Assembly: GCA_937898625.1 (NCBI GenBank)
Contig: CALEJF010000005.1
Coordinates: forward strand, 1 to 62,997
Length of the DNA: 62,997 nt
Direction: 5' to 3'
Origin: an uncultured Clostridia bacterium
Lineage (GTDB): Bacteria; Bacillota; Clostridia; Oscillospirales; Acutalibacteraceae
Positions 25,489 to 34,571 of this stretch are shown in pieces. Below the pieces are notes generated by a model. It was not told the DNA's origin. It did no database searches and saw only the letters and a list, made by a program, of their open reading frames with translations. Positions within the stretch are counted from its first letter, which is position 1; every line of letters begins with the position of its first letter. Position numbers and translations under genes: made by a program.

Positions 25489-27765
25489 ATGAAAAAAGCA
25501 GTGTCCGTTATTTTGGCTTTATTGGTTATTATATCTGTAACATTTACTTTAACAGGTGGAAAAGCAGCTGAAAAGATTTTGCCAACAATGACAATTTCTG
25601 CAGATAAGATTTCATACGACATCAGCGATAAGTTGTATGGAATTTCTCTTGAAAATACAGGAAATGCAATTGATGGTGGACTTGTATCAAATCTTGTTAA
25701 CAACAATTCTTTTGAGTATGAAAATAGTCCTGAGGCTTCGTGGAATATAGGTGTTAAGGCTCGTGAGATTTTGTCAGAGGATTATCTTAACGAAAACAAC
25801 AAAAACTACCTTTCCGTAACTGTTGAAGAGCAGGGAACTATTGAAAATATAGGCTATAACGAATTCTATAATTATAAGTCATATCAGATTAACTCAAAAG
25901 CCTCAAAAAAAGGGGATATGGGCTTTAAAGCGAATGTGACATACTCTTTCTCTGCTTTCTTTAAAAATGTAGATTTTGATGGCACAATAATACTGTCACT
26001 TTCTGCAGAGGGAAACAAGGAAAAATATCAGTTTAATCTTGACAATTGTGAGGACTGGACAAAAATCGACCTGCAAATAAAGTCAGATGTAACTGCTGAC
26101 GGGTCAATGCTTTTGACTTGTGAGGGTACAGGTACATTCTATATGGATTATGTCGTGTTAACTCCGGAAAATAGCTTTGGCTATGGTACAGAAAAATGGA
26201 GTTATTCAAGTTTGCGTGGTGACCTTGTAAATTCAATAAGGGATTTATCACCTTCATTTATCCGCTTTTCAGCAGGTGAGTTTGACGAGGCTGAAACTGT
26301 TGAAGATTTAGGCACTTGGAAAAATACAATTGGTCTTCCCGAAGAAAGAAAGCAGTCATATTCATATACTGAAAAGAGTGTTTATTATATTAATTCTAAC
26401 TTAATGGGATTATATGAGTATTTGCTTCTGTGCGAGGATGTTGGAGCCTTTGCAATTCCTGTAATGAATGCAGGTGTATTAACATCGTCAAAGGACAAAT
26501 ATGCGGACACATTGAGTAAATACAGCAGTGGTGCTATAACAGAGGAAAACTGGCAGGAATATCTTGACGAGATATCATTACGCCCCGGAACAGAAGAATT
26601 TGAAAACTATGTTCAAAATGTTCTTGATTTAATTGAATATGCCAATGGTGACGAAACAACTGAATGGGGTGCAAAGCGAATTGCAGACGGTCACCCCGAA
26701 TCTTTTAATTTGCAATATATTGCCATGGGTAATGGCGATTTTGGTGATGTTTATTGGCGCAATTTTGATGCCATTTACAAGGCTGTTAAAGAGAATTATC
26801 CTGAAATTACAATTATCACAAATTTTGGTGATACAACTGTAAAGGAAGATAACAAGAGGACAATAGAGAAGAATGAGTCTTTATATTCCGATGTTATTCT
26901 TACAGAGGATAGCTTTGTGGGTGGAGGAAATCTGTATAAGAATATTTATAAATACGATAATTACGGTCGCACAGGTGCAAAAGTTTCCGTAGGTGAGTAT
27001 GGAGTAAATACAACTGTAGGCGATACCCTCACAAAGAATAATATATGGTCAGCTATTGAAAACGCTGCGTTTTTAATCAGTCTTGAAAGGAATTCTGATT
27101 TGGTGCAGATGTCCGCTTACAGAACTTTCCTTTCAAAGATAAATGCACAGACAACGGATACAAGTGCTGTGTGGTTCTCTTCAAACGAGGTGGTTTATAC
27201 TCCTGATTATTATATGCAGATGATGTTTGCAAATAATTTGGGTACAAAGTATGTTTCCACAGAATTCAATATGGAGGAGGATGGAATATATCACTCTGTC
27301 ACTGTTGACACAGAGGAAAAGGTGATATATGTAAAAATCGCAAACAATACCCGAAAGACACAAAAGATTAATATTAGTCTTGAGGGCTTTAACAATGCGA
27401 AAAGCCCATCCGTACAGTATATGTCTGAAAACTTTAAGTCAGCGTGTAATGAGCCGGGTCAGTTGTTGCATGTTGCTCCTGTTGAAGCGAAACTAAAAAT
27501 TGATAATAATACAATACCCTACGATGTGGGCGGATACTCAATTAGCGTTATAAGAATTCCATACGATGTTAATAATGGCTCAACTGTTTATAATTTACCT
27601 ACGATGGATATTATTTCACCATATATACCAACAAGGGTTGGGTTAATTGTTTCGGGTTCTGTTCTGGCAACCGGTGCAATAACAGTAGCGGTTATTCTTT
27701 TAGTAAGAATTTCACACCATAAAAAGGTGCTTGGCAGTAAGAAAAAAGAGACCGATGAAAATTAA
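25489..27765 (+). CDS. Surface-anchored GH51 alpha-L-arabinofuranosidase-like protein, acid/base Glu absent
   Basis: A 758-residue exported protein: signal peptide 1-27, C-terminal membrane helix about 710-735, basic tail. The body follows GH51 enzymes: a carbohydrate-binding-like insert (about 95-225), SPSFIRFSAGEFDEAE...WKNTIGLPEER at 254-287, and the nucleophile segment VSVGEYG (E503). At the acid/base position the family GNE motif reads IAMGNGDFG, so Gly416 replaces Glu, and the usual PGG loop is SAG. It may be a binding protein, a divergent enzyme using D417, or inactive. It is monocistronic and divergent from the GH38 operon. RBS AAGGTGAT. Confidence 0.78.
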   Translation: MKKAVSVILALLVIISVTFTLTGGKAAEKILPTMTISADKISYDISDKLYGISLENTGNAIDGGLVSNLVNNNSFEYENSPEASWNIGVKAREILSEDYLNENNKNYLSVTVEEQGTIENIGYNEFYNYKSYQINSKASKKGDMGFKANVTYSFSAFFKNVDFDGTIILSLSAEGNKEKYQFNLDNCEDWTKIDLQIKSDVTADGSMLLTCEGTGTFYMDYVVLTPENSFGYGTEKWSYSSLRGDLVNSIRDLSPSFIRFSAGEFDEAETVEDLGTWKNTIGLPEERKQSYSYTEKSVYYINSNLMGLYEYLLLCEDVGAFAIPVMNAGVLTSSKDKYADTLSKYSSGAITEENWQEYLDEISLRPGTEEFENYVQNVLDLIEYANGDETTEWGAKRIADGHPESFNLQYIAMGNGDFGDVYWRNFDAIYKAVKENYPEITIITNFGDTTVKEDNKRTIEKNESLYSDVILTEDSFVGGGNLYKNIYKYDNYGRTGAKVSVGEYGVNTTVGDTLTKNNIWSAIENAAFLISLERNSDLVQMSAYRTFLSKINAQTTDTSAVWFSSNEVVYTPDYYMQMMFANNLGTKYVSTEFNMEEDGIYHSVTVDTEEKVIYVKIANNTRKTQKINISLEGFNNAKSPSVQYMSENFKSACNEPGQLLHVAPVEAKLKIDNNTIPYDVGGYSISVIRIPYDVNNGSTVYNLPTMDIISPYIPTRVGLIVSGSVLATGAITVAVILLVRISHHKKVLGSKKKETDEN

Positions 27766-27774
27766 TAATTAATA

Positions 27775-27813
27775 AAAACTTCGAGGATGATAAATTGTCC
27801 TCGAAGTTTTTTT
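27775..27813 (+). terminator. Terminator after the GH51-like gene
   Basis: A 13-bp stem AAAACTTCGAGGA/TCCTCGAAGTTTT (27775-27787, 27798-27810) plus T run. Confidence 0.92.
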
Positions 27814-27823
27814 GTAAAAAGTG

Positions 27824-27852
27824 TTGACAAAATGGAAAAATTAAGTTATTAT
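27824..27852 (+). promoter_or_regulatory. Promoter of the GntR/ABC operon
   Basis: Consensus TTGACA (27824-27829), 17-base spacer, TATTAT (27847-27852). Confidence 0.85.
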
Positions 27853-27855
27853 CAA

Positions 27856-27889
27856 ACTGTGCTAACTAAAATAGCACAGTTAGTACAGT
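27856..27889. promoter_or_regulatory. Operator of the GntR/YtrA-type repressor
   Basis: ACTGTGCTAACT (27856-27867) and AGTTAGTACAGT (27878-27889) form an inverted repeat matching at 11 of 12 positions with a 10-base spacer. A second, nested palindrome TGTGCTA...TAGCACA overlaps (27858-27864, 27872-27878). It covers the transcription start just after the -10 box, the place expected for autorepression. Confidence 0.75.
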
Positions 27890-27909
27890 TGAACGGGAGG
27901 TGATACACC

Positions 27910-28284
27910 GTGAATATTTTTCTTGATTATCATTCCAGAACCCCCATTTATGAACAGATTAAGGAACAGATTGTTCTTGATATCAGCAGGGGAGTGCTGA
28001 AGAAAGACGACCAGCTACCGTCTTTAAGACAACTCTCAGCGCAACTGGGCTTGAATATCAACACCGTAAAGCGCGCATTGTCGGAGTTGGAAGCTCAGGG
28101 AGTTATCTATACAATTGCAGGAAAAGGTGTATTCGTTAGCGGTGACGCAAAATCTCAAAATATTTACCTTCAACAATCTTTGGAAGCAGTAAAGGCTTCT
28201 CTGGTCAACGCCAAGGCTATGGGTGCTGACCGAAAACAACTTGAAGGTCTTATTAACGAAATATTTAAAGGAGATGAAGACTAA
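27910..28284 (+). CDS. GntR family regulator, YtrA subfamily
   Basis: A 124-residue short GntR protein starting at GTG 27910 behind a strong GGGAGGTGAT. The winged helix occupies about residues 10-75: PIYEQIKEQIVLDISRGVLKKDD, LPSLRQLSAQLGLNINTVKRALSELEAQGVI and GKGVFV. The short helical tail without an effector domain is typical of the YtrA group, which represses linked ABC transporter operons in Firmicutes. It is the first gene of a four-gene operon, next to a fitting operator. The inducer is unknown; some relatives respond to cell-wall antibiotics. Confidence 0.92.
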   Translation: MNIFLDYHSRTPIYEQIKEQIVLDISRGVLKKDDQLPSLRQLSAQLGLNINTVKRALSELEAQGVIYTIAGKGVFVSGDAKSQNIYLQQSLEAVKASLVNAKAMGADRKQLEGLINEIFKGDED

Positions 28285-28285
28285 A

Positions 28286-29188
28286 ATGATTGAATTTGCA
28301 AATGTAACCAAAAAATTTGGCGACTTCACAGCAGTTGAAGAAATATCATTTAAGGTTGAACCCTCATCTATTTACGGTCTAATCGGCTATAATGGTGCCG
28401 GTAAAACAACACTTTTAAAAACAGCAGCAGGAATTTACAAGGCTGACTGTGGTAAGGTCTGTTTGGATGGTCAGGATGTGTTTGATAACAACGATATACG
28501 AAAGAAATTGTTTTATATCCCGGATGACCTGTATTTCCCAATGAACGCATCAATTAACTCAATGGCGAAGTTTTATGCTGAATATCATCCTGATTTCAGT
28601 TATAAAACACTTAATAATCTTATAGAAGTTTACGGACTTGACGGAAAAAAGAAAATCAGAGGTTTTTCAAAGGGTATGCAACGTCAGGCAGAGATTATAT
28701 TGGCACTTGCATCCCGTCCTAAATATTTGTTGCTTGACGAGACTTTTGACGGACTTGACCCACAGAAAAAAGAGGTAACAAAGAAAATCTTTATGGAATA
28801 TATGGCAGAAACAGAGGCTTCTCTTGTTATTTCTTCCCATAACTTATCGGAACTTTCCGACCTTTGTGACAATGTAGGTCTTATTAACGGCAAAAAGCTT
28901 ACAATGGACTGTTCTGTATATGATATTTCGCAGAATTACAGTAAAATCAGACTTATTTTTGACCGTGAGGTTACAGAGGCTGATTTCAAAGGAATTCAGT
29001 ATAAATCCCTTGATATTGACGGCAGAATTGCAATGGTTGTCTTTGATAAAAACACTGCCGAACAAAAACAAAAACTCAATGCACTGCTTCCTATGGCGAT
29101 GGATGAATATAAGCTTACAATGGAAGAGGTATTCTTAAATGAAATGGAGGAAAAGAAATATGACATCACAAAAATCTTTGAAAAATAA
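28286..29188 (+). CDS. ABC transporter ATP-binding protein
   Basis: A 300-residue ATPase. The start is ATG 28286, one base after the GntR stop, with GGAG upstream; in-frame codons further up lie within gntR. Motifs: Walker A GYNGAGKTT, Q-loop region, signature FSKGMQRQ (variant of LSGGQ), Walker B YLLLDETFDGLDP, and H-loop SSHNLSEL. The C-terminal 75 residues are a regulatory extension of the YtrB/BcrA type. It overlaps the permease gene by 29 bases and should energise it. Confidence 0.93.
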   Translation: MIEFANVTKKFGDFTAVEEISFKVEPSSIYGLIGYNGAGKTTLLKTAAGIYKADCGKVCLDGQDVFDNNDIRKKLFYIPDDLYFPMNASINSMAKFYAEYHPDFSYKTLNNLIEVYGLDGKKKIRGFSKGMQRQAEIILALASRPKYLLLDETFDGLDPQKKEVTKKIFMEYMAETEASLVISSHNLSELSDLCDNVGLINGKKLTMDCSVYDISQNYSKIRLIFDREVTEADFKGIQYKSLDIDGRIAMVVFDKNTAEQKQKLNALLPMAMDEYKLTMEEVFLNEMEEKKYDITKIFEK

Positions 29189-31583
29189 TGTGAACGCAAA
29201 TGATTTTAAGCGTAGTCTTGTGGGCTCAATTCTTTTTCCTGCAATCGCATTAGTTGTGCTTTTTGTCTTTATAACATGCCCCGTAATTCAGTATGTTACA
29301 AGCGAAACTTATTTGATGGAAAAAGTTCATCATGAATACACAATGTTTTTAGCTCCGGGCTCTACATTTTCATATATGTTTGACCTTATGCCTATCGGTA
29401 TGCTTGCCTGCGGAATGTTGACAGCACTTAAATCATTTGGTTTTTTGCTTTCAAAAAAACAGGTCAATGTATTCTTAAGCCTTGGCATTAAGCGTAATAC
29501 AATGTTTGTTAACAGACTTATTTCTGCAATCATAACTCTTTTTGTTGCTGTGTTAGTGCCAATGTTAATAATCTTCATTATCAATATTGCTTGTTTCGGA
29601 TACTCAACACATCTTTTGGAACTGTTTTTGTATATCACTTCCTTACTTTTTGTAAGTGGTATTACAGGCTTTGCATTGGCATCATTGATGATTATGGTTT
29701 CAGGTAATCTTGTGGAGGTTGCAGTTTCAACTGTTTCTCTTACACTTATTCCGTTTCTTGCAATTTATGCCGTAGAGGGCTTGATACTTTCATGTCTTAA
29801 AGGTTTTACACATATAGACGATAGTGTTGTCTGGGTAAATCTTTTTAACCCTTGGTCAATGGGTACAAATCTAAATAACGAATATATACATTTTTCCTAT
29901 GATGGTATGTATGATTATTCTACTTATATTAATTGTTCAGAGATTTTCGGCCTTTTGGAGCGAACAACAACTCCTGATAAGTTTAAGGTGCCTGAGGAAT
30001 TGCAAATCGATTTAGGCTTCACACTTTCACCTATTTTCTGGGCAGTTGTTTCTGTTATAGCACTTTTTGTGGCAGTTGCATTGTTCAATCGCAGAAAGGC
30101 AGAACACGCAAATTCACTTGGTAAATTCTCTCTTTCAAGAGCAGTTATCTGCACCTTCGGTGTGGCAGGAATTGTCTTTGTTATGGCACACACCATTGGC
30201 GGCGAGATAAATTTATTCCTTATGTTCCTTATTATTGCACTTATTTCTGCAATAGCGTATTTTGTTGCACAGCTTATTCTTACAAGAAAAGTTAAAACAG
30301 CAACAAAATCCCTTGGCTGGTACGGAGTGCTTATGGGTGTTTTGGCTGTATGTATGCTTGTAATAGGAACAGGTATTTTCGGAACATTCAATAAAATTCC
30401 TGACAAGGCAGAGGTTAAAAGTGTTTCCATAGAGGCAAACGCACTTCCTTGTTATATCCATTATATTTATCCTTGGAATGAGGGTGAAGACTTTGTTGAG
30501 AGTTCAACTGATGAAAGCAAGGATGTAGTCCTTTCCGTATATGAACTTCTCAAAAATGAAAAGGAAGAATACGGAGAACATGCAATTGACACGGTAAGAC
30601 TTGCAATAAGGGATAAAGATAATAAGGTTAAATATCGTAGCTTTGATATTTACACAGAAGAAACTTATTTGAAATACATTCAGACTGTTTATGGCTCTGA
30701 TTTCCTTGACGCAATTCTCAAAAACTATTTGATTGACGATATACCCCAAAATCCTCAATATGACTCAACAGGGTATCTCAAAGGCTTTAAATGGGGCTTT
30801 ACTGACAGCGATTTGCTTATAGAAATTGATAAGGAATTTAATTATATATCTGATGTGAACGGACTTTGTGAGGCACTTTATAAAGACCTTTCAAATATGA
30901 CATTTGAGCAGTTGTTTAAAAATGCCCACCGTCCTGTTGGCGTGCTTTTCACAAATGATGTGTACGCAGATTGGCCGGGAGTGACTCCTGCTCATTGGAA
31001 TCATAAATATGTACCTGTTGATAATACAGTATATCTTGATAAGGAAATTGAAGAAGATGCATACAAATATTCACTTCTTATTGATACTATTCCTGTGTAT
31101 GCAGAAATGACAAATACTCTTGATTTCCTTAAAGCCAACGGATACGATATTCCTGACGAGGAACTTAAAATCAAAGAAGTTCTTTATACGGATACTGCTT
31201 TAAGCTTTGTTGGTGCAAAGGCTAAATTTGCTGAAGCATATAAAAAGGATTATAAAGGCCCCGGCAGTATTGATAATTGGTTTGGAGATTACAACGAGTT
31301 GATGTTCAACTATTCACATGTTAATATGTTCGGAAATGATATGATGGAATACCTTGTACAGGATACCATCACAGAGTATGATTTGTTAAAGAAAATGTAC
31401 AGCGAAGCAGGTCATCCGTTGATTTCTGTAACAGAAACAGAAAAGGCAAGAGAAATAGTTGATAACACAGTTTCTCAATTCCTCACATATAACGATAACG
31501 GAAGATATGTCTATGTTATCTACGAGGACGGTATGATTGTTTGCTACTACCTGCCTGAGGCTAATGTGGGCGTGGTGAAATAA
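29160..31583 (+). CDS. ABC transporter permease with large C-terminal extracytoplasmic domain
   Basis: An 807-residue protein beginning at ATG 29160, six bases after a TGGAGG inside the ATPase gene. About six membrane helices lie in residues 1-215, two to three more at about 290-400, with the last near 395-415. The final 390 residues are a soluble domain (DUF6449-like in appearance). The layout resembles clostridial YtrC/D-type exporters with an external sensor domain. A single permease gene implies a homodimer. The substrate is unknown; it may relate to antibiotic or envelope stress given the YtrA-type regulator. Confidence 0.85.
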   Translation: MTSQKSLKNNVNANDFKRSLVGSILFPAIALVVLFVFITCPVIQYVTSETYLMEKVHHEYTMFLAPGSTFSYMFDLMPIGMLACGMLTALKSFGFLLSKKQVNVFLSLGIKRNTMFVNRLISAIITLFVAVLVPMLIIFIINIACFGYSTHLLELFLYITSLLFVSGITGFALASLMIMVSGNLVEVAVSTVSLTLIPFLAIYAVEGLILSCLKGFTHIDDSVVWVNLFNPWSMGTNLNNEYIHFSYDGMYDYSTYINCSEIFGLLERTTTPDKFKVPEELQIDLGFTLSPIFWAVVSVIALFVAVALFNRRKAEHANSLGKFSLSRAVICTFGVAGIVFVMAHTIGGEINLFLMFLIIALISAIAYFVAQLILTRKVKTATKSLGWYGVLMGVLAVCMLVIGTGIFGTFNKIPDKAEVKSVSIEANALPCYIHYIYPWNEGEDFVESSTDESKDVVLSVYELLKNEKEEYGEHAIDTVRLAIRDKDNKVKYRSFDIYTEETYLKYIQTVYGSDFLDAILKNYLIDDIPQNPQYDSTGYLKGFKWGFTDSDLLIEIDKEFNYISDVNGLCEALYKDLSNMTFEQLFKNAHRPVGVLFTNDVYADWPGVTPAHWNHKYVPVDNTVYLDKEIEEDAYKYSLLIDTIPVYAEMTNTLDFLKANGYDIPDEELKIKEVLYTDTALSFVGAKAKFAEAYKKDYKGPGSIDNWFGDYNELMFNYSHVNMFGNDMMEYLVQDTITEYDLLKKMYSEAGHPLISVTETEKAREIVDNTVSQFLTYNDNGRYVYVIYEDGMIVCYYLPEANVGVVK

Positions 31584-32021
31584 ATGAAAACTGCATTAAA
31601 AACCATAACTGTTATTTTTGTAATTGTTGTAATTCTCTATCTTTTATTATTCCTGACACCCGCGGGTTTGTTCACAAGAGAAATGTTCAATATTACAGGA
31701 CAATTCAACACTCAACATGGTGACGGAGTGGAGTATGCTGAACGTATGAGTATTGATTTAAGCGAATTGAAACTTCATCATATCAAAGTTGCTGAATACT
31801 GTGGTGATGATGACTGTAAAGATGGTTGCACAATCGGATACTTTTATATGAGTGACGACTACACCGAAGAAACTGCGATGAAAGAGTTAGGACTTGGTGA
31901 ACGAGACGGAAATTACTTTTTCAAGCCTAAATATTCAGGTTCAGCAGAATTTATTGTTGTAGGCTCACAAAACTATGCCAACGGCAAAATTGTTGAATAT
32001 CGTATAACAGGTGTGGCTTAA
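31584..32021 (+). CDS. Small membrane-anchored protein of the ABC operon
   Basis: A 145-residue protein whose ATG directly abuts the permease stop. One N-terminal membrane helix (about 5-27, VIFVIVVILYLLLFLTP) acts as signal or anchor, leaving about 115 residues outside. A cysteine-rich patch CGDDDCKDGC (three cysteines, residues about 73-82) could be a disulfide or metal site. I recognise no family. Its fixed position in the operon suggests it is an accessory subunit of the transporter. Confidence 0.7.
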   Translation: MKTALKTITVIFVIVVILYLLLFLTPAGLFTREMFNITGQFNTQHGDGVEYAERMSIDLSELKLHHIKVAEYCGDDDCKDGCTIGYFYMSDDYTEETAMKELGLGERDGNYFFKPKYSGSAEFIVVGSQNYANGKIVEYRITGVA

Positions 32022-32037
32022 CTTAATAACATAATAA

Positions 32038-32068
32038 AAAACCACTACGGAAAATCCGTAGTGGTTTT
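32038..32068. terminator. Bidirectional terminator between ABC operon and GH3 gene
   Basis: A 14-bp perfect stem AAAACCACTACGGA/TCCGTAGTGGTTTT (32038-32051, 32055-32068). Confidence 0.93.
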
Positions 32069-32084
32069 GCTTTGTCTATAAAGG

Positions 32085-34526
32085 TTAAATTTGCTTTAAT
32101 TTGCCGAGATTCTTAATAAGGTTTGGAATACCCTTGAAGATGATTTTAAGACCCGCACCCATTTTATCTTCGTGGAGAATAAGAATAAGACCTTCTGCCA
32201 TTTCAGGGCTGAAAAGACCAAAACTCATTGAGATAAAGTTCTTGATTGGAAGCTGTGTAGCAACTGCACCTGCCATTGTGTCAGCACCAAGCATCTTAAT
32301 AAGGAGACGATAAATTCTGCCACCCCATTTGCTGTCCTGTGCGTCCTCAATTGTGTTGAGAAGTGTGAATGGTGCGTCCTTATCTCTCTTTGATGGTGGT
32401 AATTCCTTACCATAAACTGCCTGGAATTCATTTGCAGGAACATTCATAATGTTTGCACCGTAGTATGATGGAGCAGTCTTGCTGTAATCAGGAACAGTAG
32501 CCTCAACTGTTGATTCAACATAAACTGATGTTTCAAGTCTGATATCACGGCTTGATGCACCAACTAAAATCTTGAAGTCACCGCTTTCAACATGCCAGTC
32601 ACCGAGTTCTACATTGTAATAAGCAAATGCACGCTTATCAAGGTCGATTGAAACCTCTTTTTCTTCACCAGCCTTTAAGAAGACCTTCTTAAAGCCACGA
32701 AGCTCTTTAACAGGACGATAAATTGTGCTTTCCACATCGTTCACATAAACCTGAGCAACTTCAGCACCGTCAACATCACCTGTGTTTTTAATCTTGAATG
32801 AAACAGTTACTGTATCTGTATCCTTAATCTTATCAGCAGAAACTTTAACATCACTATATTCAAATGTTGTGTATGAAAGACCGTGACCGAATGGGAATGC
32901 AACTTCCTTGTTTGCTGTGTCATAGTATTTGTAACCAACATAAACGCCTTCTCTGTATTCAACAGAAACAGGTGTGCCCGGGAAATAGTTGAAACTTGAA
33001 TTGTCTTCAAGTGCTAATGGATATGTTTCGCTGAGCTTACCACTTGGGTTAACATCACCGAAGATAATATCGCAAACTGCACTACCGCCAGCCTGACCTG
33101 TGAGGAACATATTAAGGATTGCAGGAACTTTGTCTGCCCAAGGCATACGGACGGATGCACCACCTGAAAGAACAACTATTGTGTTAGGATTAACCTTGAG
33201 AATTTCTTCAACAAGTGTGTTGTGTGATGGTGGAAGATTGATGTGAGCTCTGTCGTTACCCTCTGTTTCATATTCGTCTGTAAGACCTACGAATACAAGA
33301 GCAACATCAGCATTCTTTGCTGCCTCTTTTGCCTCAAGAAGAAGTTCCATATCCTTCTTTGCTTTGCCCTTGAGAGTGTAACCTGCAGAGAATGTAAAGT
33401 TTACACCCATATCTTTCATTGTGCTGTAAGCAGAGTCAAGCTTAATTGGGTTGATAAGTGATGAACCTGCACCCTGATAACGAGGTGTGTGAGCCATTTC
33501 ACCGATAAGAGCAATTTTTGCATCTTTTTTGAGTGGAAGAACATTGTTGTCGTTCTTCATAAGAACCATACACTGACCTGCGATTTCACGAGCAAGTTTG
33601 TGATGAGCATCACTATCGTATGTATAAGTTTTGCCGAGAACTTTTTCAGCTTTCTTTGTCATTTCAATAATCTTATCAACTGCTGCATCAAGAACAGCTT
33701 CGTCAAGAGTACCGTCTCTAACTGCATCAATGATAAGTTTTGTACCAATACCTGAAGATGTTGGCATTTCAATTTCTTGACCTGCAATAAGTCCCGGAAC
33801 TCTTTCGTTTTCTGCACCCCAGTCAGTAATAACAACGCCTTCGAATCCAAAATCATCACGAAGAACATCAGTTAAAAGCCATTTGTTTTCAGCAGCATAA
33901 GTGCCGTTAACCCTGTTGTATGAGTTCATAATTGTCCAAGGTTGAGCCTTTTTAACTGTGATTTCGAATGGAAGAAGATATGTTTCACGAAGTGTTCTCT
34001 CGTCAACAACTGCGTTAATTGTCATTCTGCGAGTTTCCTGATTGTTTGCAGCGTAGTGTTTAAGAGATGTACCAACACCCTTGCTCTGAACACCATTTAC
34101 AAATGCAGCGGACATTTCACCTGCAAGAACACCGTCTTCTGAAAAGTATTCAAAGTTACGACCGCAAAGAGGTGAACGCTTGATGTTTGTACCGGGTCCT
34201 AAAAGAACAGAAACTTTTTCTTTTAAACATTCTTCACCGAGTGCTTCACCCATCTTGTAAAGAAGGTCAACATCCCATGAGCAAGCAGTAGCAGAAGCTG
34301 TTGGGAAGCAGATAGCAGGAACACCTTTCAAAAGATTTGTTTCACCCTTTGGTGTGTCACCCGGGTCACCTTTTTTACGGATACCGTGAGGGCCGTCGTT
34401 AAGGCTTATTGACTTGATACCAAGTCTTTCCACAGGCTGTGAGTGCCAGTAGTCAAGACCGTCGCACATACTTGCTTTTTCTTCAAGTGTCATCTGTGCA
34501 ATAAGGTCAGCGTGTTTAAGAGACAT
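32085..34526 (-). CDS. GH3 beta-glucosidase with fibronectin type III-like domain
   Basis: A 813-residue (ATG 34526, eight bases after GAGGAGG; an ATG two codons earlier is too close) family 3 glycosidase. In the TIM-barrel domain are SISLNDGPHGIR, LLGPGTNIKRSPLCGRNFEYFS (residues about 110-131), KHYAANNQE and the nucleophile VITDWGAE (Asp about 235). The alpha/beta sandwich domain and a FnIII-like domain (GAEVAQVYV, LRGFKKVFL) follow. A further 110 helical residues at the C-terminus are beyond the usual core. There is no signal peptide, so it probably hydrolyses imported cellobiose-type or other beta-glucosides. It lies 40 bases after rmuC and may be co-transcribed with it. Confidence 0.93.
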   Translation of the reverse strand: MSLKHADLIAQMTLEEKASMCDGLDYWHSQPVERLGIKSISLNDGPHGIRKKGDPGDTPKGETNLLKGVPAICFPTASATACSWDVDLLYKMGEALGEECLKEKVSVLLGPGTNIKRSPLCGRNFEYFSEDGVLAGEMSAAFVNGVQSKGVGTSLKHYAANNQETRRMTINAVVDERTLRETYLLPFEITVKKAQPWTIMNSYNRVNGTYAAENKWLLTDVLRDDFGFEGVVITDWGAENERVPGLIAGQEIEMPTSSGIGTKLIIDAVRDGTLDEAVLDAAVDKIIEMTKKAEKVLGKTYTYDSDAHHKLAREIAGQCMVLMKNDNNVLPLKKDAKIALIGEMAHTPRYQGAGSSLINPIKLDSAYSTMKDMGVNFTFSAGYTLKGKAKKDMELLLEAKEAAKNADVALVFVGLTDEYETEGNDRAHINLPPSHNTLVEEILKVNPNTIVVLSGGASVRMPWADKVPAILNMFLTGQAGGSAVCDIIFGDVNPSGKLSETYPLALEDNSSFNYFPGTPVSVEYREGVYVGYKYYDTANKEVAFPFGHGLSYTTFEYSDVKVSADKIKDTDTVTVSFKIKNTGDVDGAEVAQVYVNDVESTIYRPVKELRGFKKVFLKAGEEKEVSIDLDKRAFAYYNVELGDWHVESGDFKILVGASSRDIRLETSVYVESTVEATVPDYSKTAPSYYGANIMNVPANEFQAVYGKELPPSKRDKDAPFTLLNTIEDAQDSKWGGRIYRLLIKMLGADTMAGAVATQLPIKNFISMSFGLFSPEMAEGLILILHEDKMGAGLKIIFKGIPNLIKNLGKLKQI

Positions 34527-34571
34527 TTTCATTTCCTCCTCAATAAAGTATATAGTTACTTAACATTCCTA

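Noticed and set aside
29924..30430. 168-codon minus-strand frame inside the ABC permease gene
   Set aside because: Antisense to a well-supported permease; no start signal or recognisable domain.
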